Shown here: piece after piece, positions 43,072 to 52,028 of the stretch
Layout of the letters: each line of letters starts with the position of its first letter
Numbering within the stretch: the stretch's first letter is position 1
DNA from: Maribacter sp. 4G9
Lineage (GTDB): Bacteria; Bacteroidota; Bacteroidia; Flavobacteriales; Flavobacteriaceae
Direction of reading: 5' to 3'
NCBI RefSeq assembly: GCF_002742265.1
Contig: NZ_MDGL01000098.1
Span: forward strand, 1-58,832
DNA: 58,832 bases
Made by a program: the position numbers and the translations under genes
Notes under the pieces: generated by a model
The model's database searches: none
Told to the model about the DNA's origin: nothing
What the model saw: the letters and a program-made list of their open reading frames with translations, nothing else

Positions 43072-44577
43072 ATGAAGAAGCTTTTATGCTCGGTGCTTCT
43101 ATTCGGGATCACCATTAATTTATATTCCCAGAAGGTACAGCTTGACTCACTTGAGCCATTCATTAGTCAACTGATGGAAGATTTTGAAGTAACCGGTCTT
43201 TCGATCGGTATTGTACAAAATGATTCGGTTATTTATTCAAAAGGGTTTGGCTCCAGAAAAATCAATAAAAACTTACCTGTTGATGAAAATACCATCTTTG
43301 GTATCGGTTCAATTTCTAAATCCTTCACTGCCTTAACCCTAGGAATACTTGTTGATGAAGGAAAAATAAACTGGGATGACAGGGTAAAAGACTATCTGCC
43401 ATATTTTGAGCTGTACGATTCATATGCGTCGGAAAATTTCACTATTAGAGACTTACTTACACATAGGAGTGGGCTTAAAGAGATTAGCGGAGGATCACTC
43501 TGGTATCATTCAGACTTATCAAGAGAGGATATTATTAAAAAATTGAAATATTTAGAACCGGTATCAGGTTTTCGAGAAAAACCAGCGTATCAAAATGTAA
43601 TGTATCTCGTTGCAGGAGAAATAGTAAACGAGGTTACCGGGACAAGTTGGGATGATTTTCTTAAAAAAAGAATCTTCGATAAACTTGGTATGAAAAATAG
43701 CACTTCTATTTCTTCCGTTAGAGAATCAAATAAGAACTTAGCTTTCCCGCACGTTTGGAATGAAAACTTCAAGAAAACGCCCGTAAATCAAGAAAAAGGA
43801 GACAATCTCGCATCGGCAGGCTTCATATATTCTTCAGCTAATGAGATGACTAGCTACATGAAACTACTGCTCAATGATGGAGTTTTTGAACAAGATACCC
43901 TTATAAGCAAAAAAACAATCGAAGAAATTTTCAAACCTCAAATTATATATCCTATTGAAGGCTCACCATTTGGTAATGAATTCACTTCATACGGTTTTGG
44001 GTGGTGGGTTACACCTAGAAATAATGATAAGTTAATTGAACATAGTGGCGGTATCGATGGAATGGCTGCAAAAATCTTCATGATAAAGGATTTGGACATC
44101 GGGGTTATCATCTTAACAAATATTTCAAAAGAGCCAGCTTCCTTTTTACTGAAAGCCAAAATACTGGAACAGCTATTTGAGGATAAATCCCTCGATTTTT
44201 ACGATACGGTAAAAGGATATAGAGATAAAAGAGTAAATAGCGCACCTAAAATCAAAACAAGAATTGATAATACATCACCATCTGTTGAACTAAATAATTT
44301 TGCGGGAATATACTCGGATAAAATGTATGGCGATATTAAAATAGAACTACTCAACAATAAAGAGTTAGAGATTTCATTTTCCCACTCTCCTATATTCAAG
44401 GGAAAGCTAGCACATTGGCATTTTGACACATTTGAGGTAGATTGGTATGATGTAAGAGTACCGGACGGTTATCTGACGTTTAACTTCAATTCGAATAGAG
44501 ATGTATTGGGAATATCATTCGATCAAGAAAGCCTACTTGATGTTGACTTTAGCGAAATTAATGTCTTAAAAAATTAA
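43072..44577 (+). CDS. Secreted SxxK serine hydrolase (beta-lactamase family) with C-terminal domain
   Basis: This 501-residue exported enzyme has a signal peptide (to 20, NLYSQ). The catalytic boxes are S80-I-S-K83, Y173-Q-N175 and HSGG near 325. After the catalytic domain (to about 370), a linker leads to a beta-rich DUF3471-like C-terminal domain (LNNFAGIYSDKMYGDIKIELL). Members act on D-amino-acid peptides, esters or beta-lactams. ATG 43072 is preferred; a GTG lies directly before it. It follows an AraC gene and is 22 bp ahead of an alpha/beta hydrolase, so they probably form one regulated unit. Confidence 0.88.
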   Translation: MKKLLCSVLLFGITINLYSQKVQLDSLEPFISQLMEDFEVTGLSIGIVQNDSVIYSKGFGSRKINKNLPVDENTIFGIGSISKSFTALTLGILVDEGKINWDDRVKDYLPYFELYDSYASENFTIRDLLTHRSGLKEISGGSLWYHSDLSREDIIKKLKYLEPVSGFREKPAYQNVMYLVAGEIVNEVTGTSWDDFLKKRIFDKLGMKNSTSISSVRESNKNLAFPHVWNENFKKTPVNQEKGDNLASAGFIYSSANEMTSYMKLLLNDGVFEQDTLISKKTIEEIFKPQIIYPIEGSPFGNEFTSYGFGWWVTPRNNDKLIEHSGGIDGMAAKIFMIKDLDIGVIILTNISKEPASFLLKAKILEQLFEDKSLDFYDTVKGYRDKRVNSAPKIKTRIDNTSPSVELNNFAGIYSDKMYGDIKIELLNNKELEISFSHSPIFKGKLAHWHFDTFEVDWYDVRVPDGYLTFNFNSNRDVLGISFDQESLLDVDFSEINVLKN

Positions 44578-44599
44578 TAAGCACGAAAATAGGAAAACT

Positions 44600-46123
44600 A
44601 TGAGAACACTAATTTTAGTAATCTTGGTTCTGTTTCAAGTAAGTCTTGTAAATGGACAGACCTCATTAAAGGAAATAAATCTAATAAACGGGGCCTACAA
44701 TGTAGGTTTTAAACACTATACAGCTATTGATAGCACACGTATTTATATAGTTGAAAATGAATTTAATAATCAACTAATAAATAGACCAATTCCCATTAGT
44801 ATATGGTATCCGACCAATATTAAAAATAGCGACGATGATCAATTAACAGTTTTGGATTATTTGGAGATTTTAAAAGAAGAGGAAGAATCGAAAAACTTGC
44901 CAAACGAGTTAGTATTAGATTGGTTTCCTGACTTAGGGGATACACCGCAAAATAGAGCCCACTTGTCTGAAAAAGTAAATGCCTTATCGAATGCCAAATT
45001 TTTAGAGGGAAAATTTCCGGTCGTAGTCTATGCACCAAGCTATCAAGCCTCATCAATTGAAAATTTTGTATTATTCGAATATTTGGCAAGTAATGGTTTC
45101 GTAGTGATATCTAGTCCTTCAAGAGGAACAGATACAAGATGGTTAGAAGGGGGTACCACAAAAGATATGGAAACACAATCTAGGGATGTAGCATTTCTTT
45201 TAAAAGAAATTCATACATACGAATATATAGACCTCGATAGAATAGCACTTATGGGCTTTAGTTTTGGTGGACTATCCAATGCAATTACGGTTATGAAAAA
45301 TAAGAACATAAGCGCAATAGTAAGTTTGGATGGGACCGAAAGATACAATTACACTGTCTTGGAAAAATCACCTTACTTTAATTTAGATAGGTTTGATATT
45401 CCTTATATCCATTTTGCTCAAAAAGATATTCCGGAAGAAGTTTTGACTAGCGATAAAATACCTGCTGAGTTGAACTATAAATTCCAACTGTACGATTCTT
45501 TAAAATATAGCAATGTCTATAGTTACAAATTCCACGACCTAACACATTCCTATTTTGGTTCTATTGGTGTTTTATTTTCATATAGAGACAAAAGACAAGA
45601 TAAAAGTGATGCTGAAATTATGGCGTCCTACAAACTACTTTCCCAACACACCTTGCAATTTTTAAATGCCACTTTGAAAAATGAAGCGGACGCGAAGGAA
45701 TTCATTGAAAATAGCCCTGTTAAAAATAGTATTCCCGAAAACCTGATTTCGAAAAAAATGAAAAAATCACTAACAAAAGAACTTGATTTTAATGATTTAG
45801 CGCTCCATCAGGGTTATGGAGATTTAATCCCATTATACAAAAAAGAAAAGGCGAAACATCCAACACTTAAGCTTGAAGAAGGTATGTTAAACAACCTCGG
45901 CCTTCGGTTATCATTTAACGCTGGAAAGATGGAGCAAGGTATAAACGTCTTTTTATTGGCTGTACATATCTACCCAAATTCCGCAAATTTATATGATAGT
46001 TTGGCCCTGGCTTATCTTTACAATAAGGATATTAAAAACGCTATTGCTAACTACAAGAAGTCGTTGGAATTAGATCCAGAAAACCAGAATGCGATTGATA
46101 CACTTAAACGATTGGAGGAATAA
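44600..46123 (+). CDS. Secreted alpha/beta hydrolase with TPR tail
   Basis: This 507-residue exported protein has a signal peptide (to about 20, LVNGQ) and an alpha/beta-hydrolase domain of the PAF-acetylhydrolase/dienelactone-hydrolase type: IPISIWYPT, FPVVVYAPSYQ and a nucleophile elbow G219-F-S221-F-G. A charge-relay histidine is likely in KFHDLTHSYF near 310. The last 100 residues carry tetratricopeptide-like helices (AVHIYPNSANLYDSLALAYL, KNAIANYKKSLELDPEN). It is probably cotranscribed with the serine hydrolase. The substrate is unknown; an ester or small lipid is plausible. Confidence 0.82.
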   Translation: MRTLILVILVLFQVSLVNGQTSLKEINLINGAYNVGFKHYTAIDSTRIYIVENEFNNQLINRPIPISIWYPTNIKNSDDDQLTVLDYLEILKEEEESKNLPNELVLDWFPDLGDTPQNRAHLSEKVNALSNAKFLEGKFPVVVYAPSYQASSIENFVLFEYLASNGFVVISSPSRGTDTRWLEGGTTKDMETQSRDVAFLLKEIHTYEYIDLDRIALMGFSFGGLSNAITVMKNKNISAIVSLDGTERYNYTVLEKSPYFNLDRFDIPYIHFAQKDIPEEVLTSDKIPAELNYKFQLYDSLKYSNVYSYKFHDLTHSYFGSIGVLFSYRDKRQDKSDAEIMASYKLLSQHTLQFLNATLKNEADAKEFIENSPVKNSIPENLISKKMKKSLTKELDFNDLALHQGYGDLIPLYKKEKAKHPTLKLEEGMLNNLGLRLSFNAGKMEQGINVFLLAVHIYPNSANLYDSLALAYLYNKDIKNAIANYKKSLELDPENQNAIDTLKRLEE

Positions 46124-46207
46124 AGCCAGCAGCTAACGATGGGAAGGCTACATTAAGTTGATATTAGAAATAAGCAGAAATTGACTCCGGCCAATGCATG
46201 GCTTTAA

Positions 46208-46606
46208 TCAAATCTTCTTCTTAAACTCCAAAACAGCAGTAACGATGGCCGATTCCAACTCCTTAAAATCTTCTCGTACATCGGTCTGATAGACCACGTT
46301 TTCCCCGATATTGGTTTTGGGGATAAATTCATTGTCCTCGGAAAGAATCCAAGCGGGATTATAGCCTAAGGTGTAATAATACAGCACTAATTTTATAGTG
46401 GTCAAGGATATTGCCCCACGTTCAACATTGACCAAGGTCATCTGGTTCATATGAAAGCGTTCCGCGATTTTTTTTCTTGAAAACTGACTGGTAACTTGGT
46501 TGCCGGTATCCCTCTCTAATAGTTCCTCGCGAATCCCTTGTAAACGTTCCCCGATATATGCGAAATCCTTTGTAGGGGCTTGCATTATTTCATCTATGCT
46601 TTTCAT
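46208..46606 (-). CDS. XRE-family transcriptional regulator
   Basis: This 132-residue DNA-binding protein has a central Cro/C1-type helix-turn-helix (about 40-90: FSRKKIAERFHMNQMTLVNVERGAIS, then LVLYYYTLGYNPAWIL). It has a helical N-terminal extension and an acidic C-terminal helix. The start is ATG 46606; TTG 46612 is possible. It follows the coupling-protein gene after 19 bp in the same direction, so it is probably made with the transfer machinery and may repress ICE operons. Which sites it binds is unknown. Confidence 0.8.
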   Translation of the reverse strand: MKSIDEIMQAPTKDFAYIGERLQGIREELLERDTGNQVTSQFSRKKIAERFHMNQMTLVNVERGAISLTTIKLVLYYYTLGYNPAWILSEDNEFIPKTNIGENVVYQTDVREDFKELESAIVTAVLEFKKKI

Positions 46607-46625
46607 GCTCAATACTTTTTGCTGG

Positions 46626-49145
46626 TTAATCCTCGACCATTGTTACGGGGAAACTGGAAATCAATTCTTCCGGTGCTGCCCAAGGTTCATCGAACAGTTG
46701 TCTTTCTTTAACGGATGACACTTTCTCAAATGTAGGAATTTCGTTTTGCTTTCGATATGCATTTGCCAGTTCCCTGCTCGTTTTTTTGCGATAATCCGTC
46801 ATGAATTGATTGGCAATCGCTTTTTCTTTTTCCAAAGAACCACTTATATCATCGCTAATCTTTTGTTTATCAAAAACCGCTTTTTTAGGCTGCTTTCCCG
46901 TGCATTTTTCATATTCCTCTTGGACAAGTTCGTCGATATCAGTAAAGACTTTCAAAAAGTTCTCGTCCAGTACTCTTTCAATTTCCTTCTCAATGAACAT
47001 TCTTTCTATCCTAAATGCTATAAACCGTTTTAAGGGATCTTTTGATTTTTCTTTTATCAAGGCCCCTATGTGCTGTAAATGGTCGAACAGCTTTAGTTCT
47101 TTCGCCAATTCTTCAAATTGTTTCCGCTTTATAGCATTGGGGTATTGTTTTGTAGAGAATTTCTTAAGGTATACCCTGTAAAAGCCAAGATAGTCCGTTT
47201 GCCCGAAGTCAAGTTTGCCGATTACCTTATAGAAATCAAGGGTCTCCATCAATCTTAATTTTCCCGCAACCAAATCTTCATGATCTTCATGTTTAAAATT
47301 TCTATTTCTGGGAATATGGTATTTGCCCTGAATCTTCTTAGATTCCATATTGGGTTTGATAAGACCAAAACATAATTTCTGTTCTATGGGGTTTTCAAAG
47401 GTATCGGCAACAATACCGCCGAAATGACCTGTGGACAGGCTCGTGATCTTACTCTTCGGCAAGAGTTCGGAAAGAACCGTACTATAATTGACCGTGGTAT
47501 CGTTGCTGGATAGCGACCTGGTCTTCTTTTCTTGATGGATTCGCCCAAAAATCTCGCTGATTCTTTTGGAAGTTTCCCCCTTGGCGGCACCACTGAAGAC
47601 ATTGGAGCAATTATCGAAGATGACCTCGGCCAGTTCCCTGCCATAGTCAGAAATCAATTGCGTGATACTTTGAATACCCAAAATCGTAGCGATATAGTTG
47701 GAGCGTCCGGTATCGATAATTTTCCGTAGCCCCATGATGAAAACGGTCGGGAGTTCATCCAAGATGACCCCTAATGGCCTACGACCAGGCTGATTGACCA
47801 CCTGAAGTATTTTATTGATATATAACCCGATGGGTGCCGCATACACTTCGGAGCGATCGGGATTGTTCTGGATGCATACGATTTTAGGTTTTTTGGGATT
47901 ATTGATATCCAACCGGAAATCGTTCCCTGTCATGATATAATAGATTTCCTTGGTGGCCATCATGGAAAGGGAAATCTGCGCACTAGCGGTCTGACCTGCC
48001 AATTGTTGCCCTGCGTTACGGTCCATGGCATCCTTGAAGGGAATCATCAGACTGCGTACTTCGACTTCCCGCATCATTATCTCCAACAGGTATTCTATAT
48101 TGACCATGGATAAAGTAATGACGTGCGGCAGGGTACAAATATTTTTTCCGGTTTCCTCGGCCTTGATTTTTAGATACCAATTGAGTCCGGCGGTAAAACT
48201 GATGGCACTCTTTGAAAAGAAATCGGTACGTTTGATCCAATCCCTATTAGAATTTTTCATAATTACCGTGGCCGCATCCGTCGCATCGGTCTGGTTTTTC
48301 ATCAAATAAGGGTCTATGGGATTGCAACGGTGTGACTTTTCGATATCGTCAAAGCTCAAGGTGTAGAATTCGGGAATTTTTGATAGTTCGGTTGCATCTT
48401 TTGTCCGCTCCTTTTTCCTTCTCCAATAGTTATAGGCGATTTTGCTAAGGGTATCGAACTTAAAATCATAGATGAGCAACGTAAAGTTTTTTTCTATCAA
48501 TTGCTCGATAATCTCTTCGATAAGGGCAAAGGATTTTCCGCTTCCTGGCGTACCGATAATCAAGAGGGCACGAAATAGGTTGACAAAATTTATCCAGCCT
48601 TTTCGTAGTTTTCCCTTGTAGCGATACTCATAGGGAATATTGACGGAGTGTTTCGTGTCTATACGTTTTTCCATTTGGCGGAACGTTTCGTTCTGGTCAT
48701 TGAACGGGTCGTCCTCCGCTTCATTACCGTGATCCATCACTTGAAAAATATGAACTGCGCCCAAAACCGAAAAAAGAAAACCAAGGCTGTACAGTATCAG
48801 GGAACACCAAAGCATTCCGATTTCGGATACTGGCAAATAGCCCGTTAATAGTAAAAGGATACAACCGAGGCCAAAATACACTGATCCCGTGACCAAAGTA
48901 TTTCCCTCTTTTTTAAGGGGATGGTACAACATGACCGCACCTACAACGCACATCAAAAGAATGCCCCTGCTGGCCATAGGATTTTGCAACGCCTCAAAAC
49001 GCAGTAGGAAACAGTAGCCGATTTCCGAGTGTTTACCATTCCATGCCAAATGTTCCAATATCGGGTAATAGGTCGTAAAGCCGATAAGGGCAAAGAAAAC
49101 TACCGAAAGCAGCATGGCCGAGAATGCCAAGTTCTTGTCTTGCAT
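46626..49145 (-). CDS. mobC: Type IV coupling protein (MobC/VirD4-like ATPase)
   Basis: This 839-residue ATPase recruits the relaxosome to the secretion channel. Four membrane segments occupy about 1-130. The motor domain has Walker A GTPGSGKS near residue 200, Walker B GVILDELPTVFI near 463, and VCIQNNPDRSEVYAAPIGLYI in between. The C-terminal 250 residues are helical and probably bind cargo proteins. In CTnDOT-like elements mobC follows mobA and mobB directly; here about 10 kb of cargo separates them and mobC lies on the other strand, so the mob cluster was split. Confidence 0.92.
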   Translation of the reverse strand: MQDKNLAFSAMLLSVVFFALIGFTTYYPILEHLAWNGKHSEIGYCFLLRFEALQNPMASRGILLMCVVGAVMLYHPLKKEGNTLVTGSVYFGLGCILLLLTGYLPVSEIGMLWCSLILYSLGFLFSVLGAVHIFQVMDHGNEAEDDPFNDQNETFRQMEKRIDTKHSVNIPYEYRYKGKLRKGWINFVNLFRALLIIGTPGSGKSFALIEEIIEQLIEKNFTLLIYDFKFDTLSKIAYNYWRRKKERTKDATELSKIPEFYTLSFDDIEKSHRCNPIDPYLMKNQTDATDAATVIMKNSNRDWIKRTDFFSKSAISFTAGLNWYLKIKAEETGKNICTLPHVITLSMVNIEYLLEIMMREVEVRSLMIPFKDAMDRNAGQQLAGQTASAQISLSMMATKEIYYIMTGNDFRLDINNPKKPKIVCIQNNPDRSEVYAAPIGLYINKILQVVNQPGRRPLGVILDELPTVFIMGLRKIIDTGRSNYIATILGIQSITQLISDYGRELAEVIFDNCSNVFSGAAKGETSKRISEIFGRIHQEKKTRSLSSNDTTVNYSTVLSELLPKSKITSLSTGHFGGIVADTFENPIEQKLCFGLIKPNMESKKIQGKYHIPRNRNFKHEDHEDLVAGKLRLMETLDFYKVIGKLDFGQTDYLGFYRVYLKKFSTKQYPNAIKRKQFEELAKELKLFDHLQHIGALIKEKSKDPLKRFIAFRIERMFIEKEIERVLDENFLKVFTDIDELVQEEYEKCTGKQPKKAVFDKQKISDDISGSLEKEKAIANQFMTDYRKKTSRELANAYRKQNEIPTFEKVSSVKERQLFDEPWAAPEELISSFPVTMVED

Positions 49146-49175
49146 AAACCTTAGAATTAAAAAGTGGCTGTTGGC

Positions 49176-49433
49176 TTACGAAAACATCCGCTCTTTCCAT
49201 TGTTCGGTCACAACGGAGGACGCAATGGGAAAAGAAACTTCATTATCTCGGATATAAACGATGGTTTCGTCCATTAACAGACCCGCTTGGTCGTTGATGA
49301 ACCGTGCATAAGTATCTGCTTTTTGGAGTCGATGCTTTAGGGGCAAGTCGTTCTCTTTGATGAGTTCGTCCAAAAGGGCGACATAATATTGATTGTCCTT
49401 TAATTCTTCGGATAAGGGTTCCATGATTGTCAT
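49176..49433 (-). CDS. Small hypothetical ICE protein
   Basis: This is an 85-residue soluble, mostly helical acidic protein (LKDNQYYVALLDELIKENDLP). Its start overlaps the stop of the primase-like gene by 4 nt and it ends 30 bp before mobC, so it is part of the same leftward operon. No family recognised. Confidence 0.6.
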   Translation of the reverse strand: MTIMEPLSEELKDNQYYVALLDELIKENDLPLKHRLQKADTYARFINDQAGLLMDETIVYIRDNEVSFPIASSVVTEQWKERMFS

Positions 49434-50986
49434 ACGCTAAGGTTTTGTAAGTTATTGTTTTTATTCAATTTTTCATCCTTTTTTTCTGGGGTAAGCGATG
49501 TTCTTCGCTTTAAATGCAACCCAATGGCCGAAAAGGGAATGGCATAGGTATAGTTCAAACCGAAATCGCATTCCACGCTTTTATGTTGTACGGCTTTGAT
49601 GGTACCGACGTTTGTGCCACCTTCTGGCCCTTTCGTTGTTTTCAATTTAATTTTATCGCCGATATTCATGGCCGCAGGTTGAATGTTCTCCGTTTTTTGG
49701 TATTTCAATTTTTTGGAAGCCCGTAGATCATCGTTCCAATCCTTTCCTTCGGATTTATGGATTTGTGTCGGGAAGGGCAGATAAAGTCCGTTTACAGTAT
49801 CCATCAATGTTTTAAGAATAGATCCCTTTTGTTCGGTTTGGTCTGTATGGGCAATCGCATTAGTATTGAATTCCAATACCAGCTTATCGGAAAACCCAAT
49901 GCATTTGACCAAACCATTGTCAGTATTGTCTTTTGGGATGTCCGAGGTCAATTTGTCATTTAACAAGTTACGGTGAACGGAAATCCGGCTCCTGACTTTT
50001 TCGGTGTAGTGAATATTCAGGCTCACGTTGTCATTTTTAAACGAACTTTCGACATAAACATTCGGATTATAGTGGTTGATCAATGCAGAAAATATCTTTA
50101 TATCAAACTCATGGCCCTTGGCATCGTTATCCATGATGGAAACCAAGGTCGCTTCATTGTTCTTTAATTGAGGTTCGGTAAGATGAATAAAGGAATGTAG
50201 CTTCTCTTGATAGACATTTCCGCCAAAGGAAACATAAAAATTATCCGATTTTCCATGCAGTTCGTGATAGGAGAGGAGGTCGATGCCACTTTCCCCAAAT
50301 ACAATTTTATTGGGATCGGCGATGGGCTTAGAAAAAAAGAGCAAATGGTCTTTTTGGTTCAATACCAATCGAAATTTCTTTATTTTATTGTCTTTTTTAC
50401 TCCGATAGGGTTTGTTGTGAAGGATATAGTTTTTTGGCATACCTTCCAAATCATATTTGGGAAATGCAATATTGGCGATTTTACCGCCATTGTCCCTAAT
50501 ATGGTAGGCATTGAATATGCGACCTCTAAAGGGAATACTGTTTATAGTGGACTTTGATATGCCTCGATGCACCCTTATATAATTGGAGTTTCGAAGTGGA
50601 ACGATATTATATTTTTCTTCCAAGGATTTCGTGACCGTCTTGGGCTTTTGAATTTCAATGGTCGTATCGCCTAAATCATAGATACGGTTTACGATTTCAA
50701 GCCCCTCTTGTACAGCTTTGTAAAAATTACCTTTTCGTAGCTTCAAATACGTAAAGAACAGCCCTTTGTCATTTGAGTCGTTGCGGTTGAAATAAGTCAT
50801 GGGATTCCGTGCCGTTTGTAATACAATACAATCCGTATCGTTCTTGAATTCCATAGAACCTGCACTTTTTTTTATCAAGGTATATTCGTTTTGATTTAAG
50901 TACATGGGAAAATTGGCCTCCTCGTTGATCTTGGAAATCAATCTTTTATAGTGTTCGGGATTGTCCCCGTAGTTCGGCATTTGCAT
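49430..50986 (-). CDS. Toprim-domain primase-like protein (DUF3991/Toprim)
   Basis: This 518-residue protein resembles mobile-element primases with a DUF3991 region followed by a Toprim domain. The N-terminal part has a CHC2-like beta region without the zinc cysteines (CIVLQTARNPMTYFNR). The Toprim motifs are NKIVFGESGIDLLSYHELHG (conserved glutamate) and EATLVSIMDNDAKGHEFDI (D-x-D). A basic, lysine-rich C-terminal region with KLKTTKGPEGGTNVGTIKA follows. It could prime the complementary strand after transfer. A hairpin terminator lies just upstream (51004-51026). Confidence 0.8.
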   Translation of the reverse strand: MQMPNYGDNPEHYKRLISKINEEANFPMYLNQNEYTLIKKSAGSMEFKNDTDCIVLQTARNPMTYFNRNDSNDKGLFFTYLKLRKGNFYKAVQEGLEIVNRIYDLGDTTIEIQKPKTVTKSLEEKYNIVPLRNSNYIRVHRGISKSTINSIPFRGRIFNAYHIRDNGGKIANIAFPKYDLEGMPKNYILHNKPYRSKKDNKIKKFRLVLNQKDHLLFFSKPIADPNKIVFGESGIDLLSYHELHGKSDNFYVSFGGNVYQEKLHSFIHLTEPQLKNNEATLVSIMDNDAKGHEFDIKIFSALINHYNPNVYVESSFKNDNVSLNIHYTEKVRSRISVHRNLLNDKLTSDIPKDNTDNGLVKCIGFSDKLVLEFNTNAIAHTDQTEQKGSILKTLMDTVNGLYLPFPTQIHKSEGKDWNDDLRASKKLKYQKTENIQPAAMNIGDKIKLKTTKGPEGGTNVGTIKAVQHKSVECDFGLNYTYAIPFSAIGLHLKRRTSLTPEKKDEKLNKNNNLQNLSV

Positions 50987-51003
50987 GGGAAAAGCTTAAA
51001 ATA

Positions 51004-51026
51004 GCCGACATGCTTGGCATGTCGGC
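51004..51026 (-). terminator. Perfect 10-bp hairpin between ICE genes
   Basis: GCCGACATGC (51004-51013) pairs exactly with GCATGTCGGC (51017-51026) around the loop TTG. On the minus strand it lies 27 bp after the stop at 51054 and is followed by TATTTT, which fits an intrinsic terminator or attenuator for the gene ending at 51054. Confidence 0.65.
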
Positions 51027-51053
51027 CATTGAGTTGAGTTAGAAAAGAGTTGG

Positions 51054-51902
51054 TTACAGACTTATGGCCGCGTTAGGCTGTTTCTTTTTTTTTAAGTCGT
51101 CAACGGTCATAAGCTCTTTTTTACCGACTTCCTGCGATTGGGCTTTCTCCAAGTTTTTGGTAATAAACTCTTCGATCTTTGGGCTCCAGCTTACCATGTA
51201 GGTCAAAGGGCCTTTTCTGGTCTTTTTAATCGTAATTTTTGTTTCGATTCCCTTGTTTATGGCATCCGCCTGATCTTTGGTCAGCATTTGCCCTAAGAGC
51301 ATCGTATTTGTCGACAAAGCGGACTTCGTTCGGATATCGTTCAGTCTCGGCTCGTAATAGGCCAACTTCTGAAATTTTCCGCCTTCTAAGGACGTACCCG
51401 TGAACAATACCGTTTTACCCTCTTTCAACATTTGATTGTATTCTTCTTTAGTAAACTGGTATTGATAGGCGTTGGCATCCTGTAGTTTAACCGTTTCCTT
51501 GCGTTTAATCTGTACATCAAGTCTTGAACCCGTATTCGGGTTATAGATCATCTGAAGCATACGTACACTTTCCTTGGCCTTACCCTCTTTCCCGTAGGCC
51601 GTTTTCAGTAAATATTCCTTGCCCATGGCAAGAGTATTCCGAACATTGGAGTCTAGCTTGGTATAGCTGATATAAGCTCCTTCCAGGCGTTGCTGCAATT
51701 CTTTAAAACCGTATTTATGATTTCGATGCTCTTGTTTTGGTACTTCCAGATATTCACTGTCCTTCCTGAAACTATTGATTTGCCCGTCAGCCGTTTTGAC
51801 CTTATAGGTATTTTCATCCAACAAAATAGCTTGGCCTACTTGCCACTTTTGATTGAGATTTACGAACACTTTTACAATGTTCTTTTCTTCTTGTTTTTCC
51901 AT
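51054..51902 (-). CDS. DUF3945-like ICE protein
   Basis: This 282-residue soluble protein has repeated motifs of the DUF3945/DUF4099 group of Bacteroidota mobile elements: GKEYLLKTAYGKEGKAKESVRMLQMIYNPNTGSRLDVQIKRK, LKEGKTVLFTGTSLEGGKFQKLAYYEPRLNDIR and QMLTKDQADAINKGIETKI. The function is unknown; relatives are often fused to topoisomerase or helicase-type genes. The 126-bp leader holds two near copies of the TTCAAATTCCGTAAC motif. Confidence 0.75.
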   Translation of the reverse strand: MEKQEEKNIVKVFVNLNQKWQVGQAILLDENTYKVKTADGQINSFRKDSEYLEVPKQEHRNHKYGFKELQQRLEGAYISYTKLDSNVRNTLAMGKEYLLKTAYGKEGKAKESVRMLQMIYNPNTGSRLDVQIKRKETVKLQDANAYQYQFTKEEYNQMLKEGKTVLFTGTSLEGGKFQKLAYYEPRLNDIRTKSALSTNTMLLGQMLTKDQADAINKGIETKITIKKTRKGPLTYMVSWSPKIEEFITKNLEKAQSQEVGKKELMTVDDLKKKKQPNAAISL

Positions 51903-51920
51903 TTTTGAGTGATTTTAATT

Positions 51921-51997
51921 GTTACGAAATTTGAATTTGTTACTTTTGATAACATAACTTTCAGATCAGGAGTGATTTGCTAGTTACGGAATTTGAA
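51921..51997 (-). repeat. Two near copies of the TTCAAATTCCRTAAC leader motif
   Basis: On the minus strand TTCAAATTTCGTAAC (51935-51921) and TTCAAATTCCGTAAC (51997-51983) lie 62 bp apart ahead of the gene starting at 51902. They differ from the exact motif at 31869 and 55705 by two and one bases in 15. They read in the sense direction of the downstream gene, as do the other copies. Confidence 0.4.
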
Positions 51998-52003
51998 GGA
52001 AAG

Positions 52004-52019
52004 AGGACGGGAGCGTCCT
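52004..52019 (-). terminator. Short hairpin after the Toprim-like paralogue gene
   Basis: AGGACG (52004-52009) pairs with CGTCCT (52014-52019) around loop GGAG. It lies 9 bp past the stop at 52029 on the minus strand, with CTCTTTCC following, and has a run of T on the plus strand. It is likely a terminator for the leftward gene. Confidence 0.55.
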
Positions 52020-52028
52020 TTTTCCATT

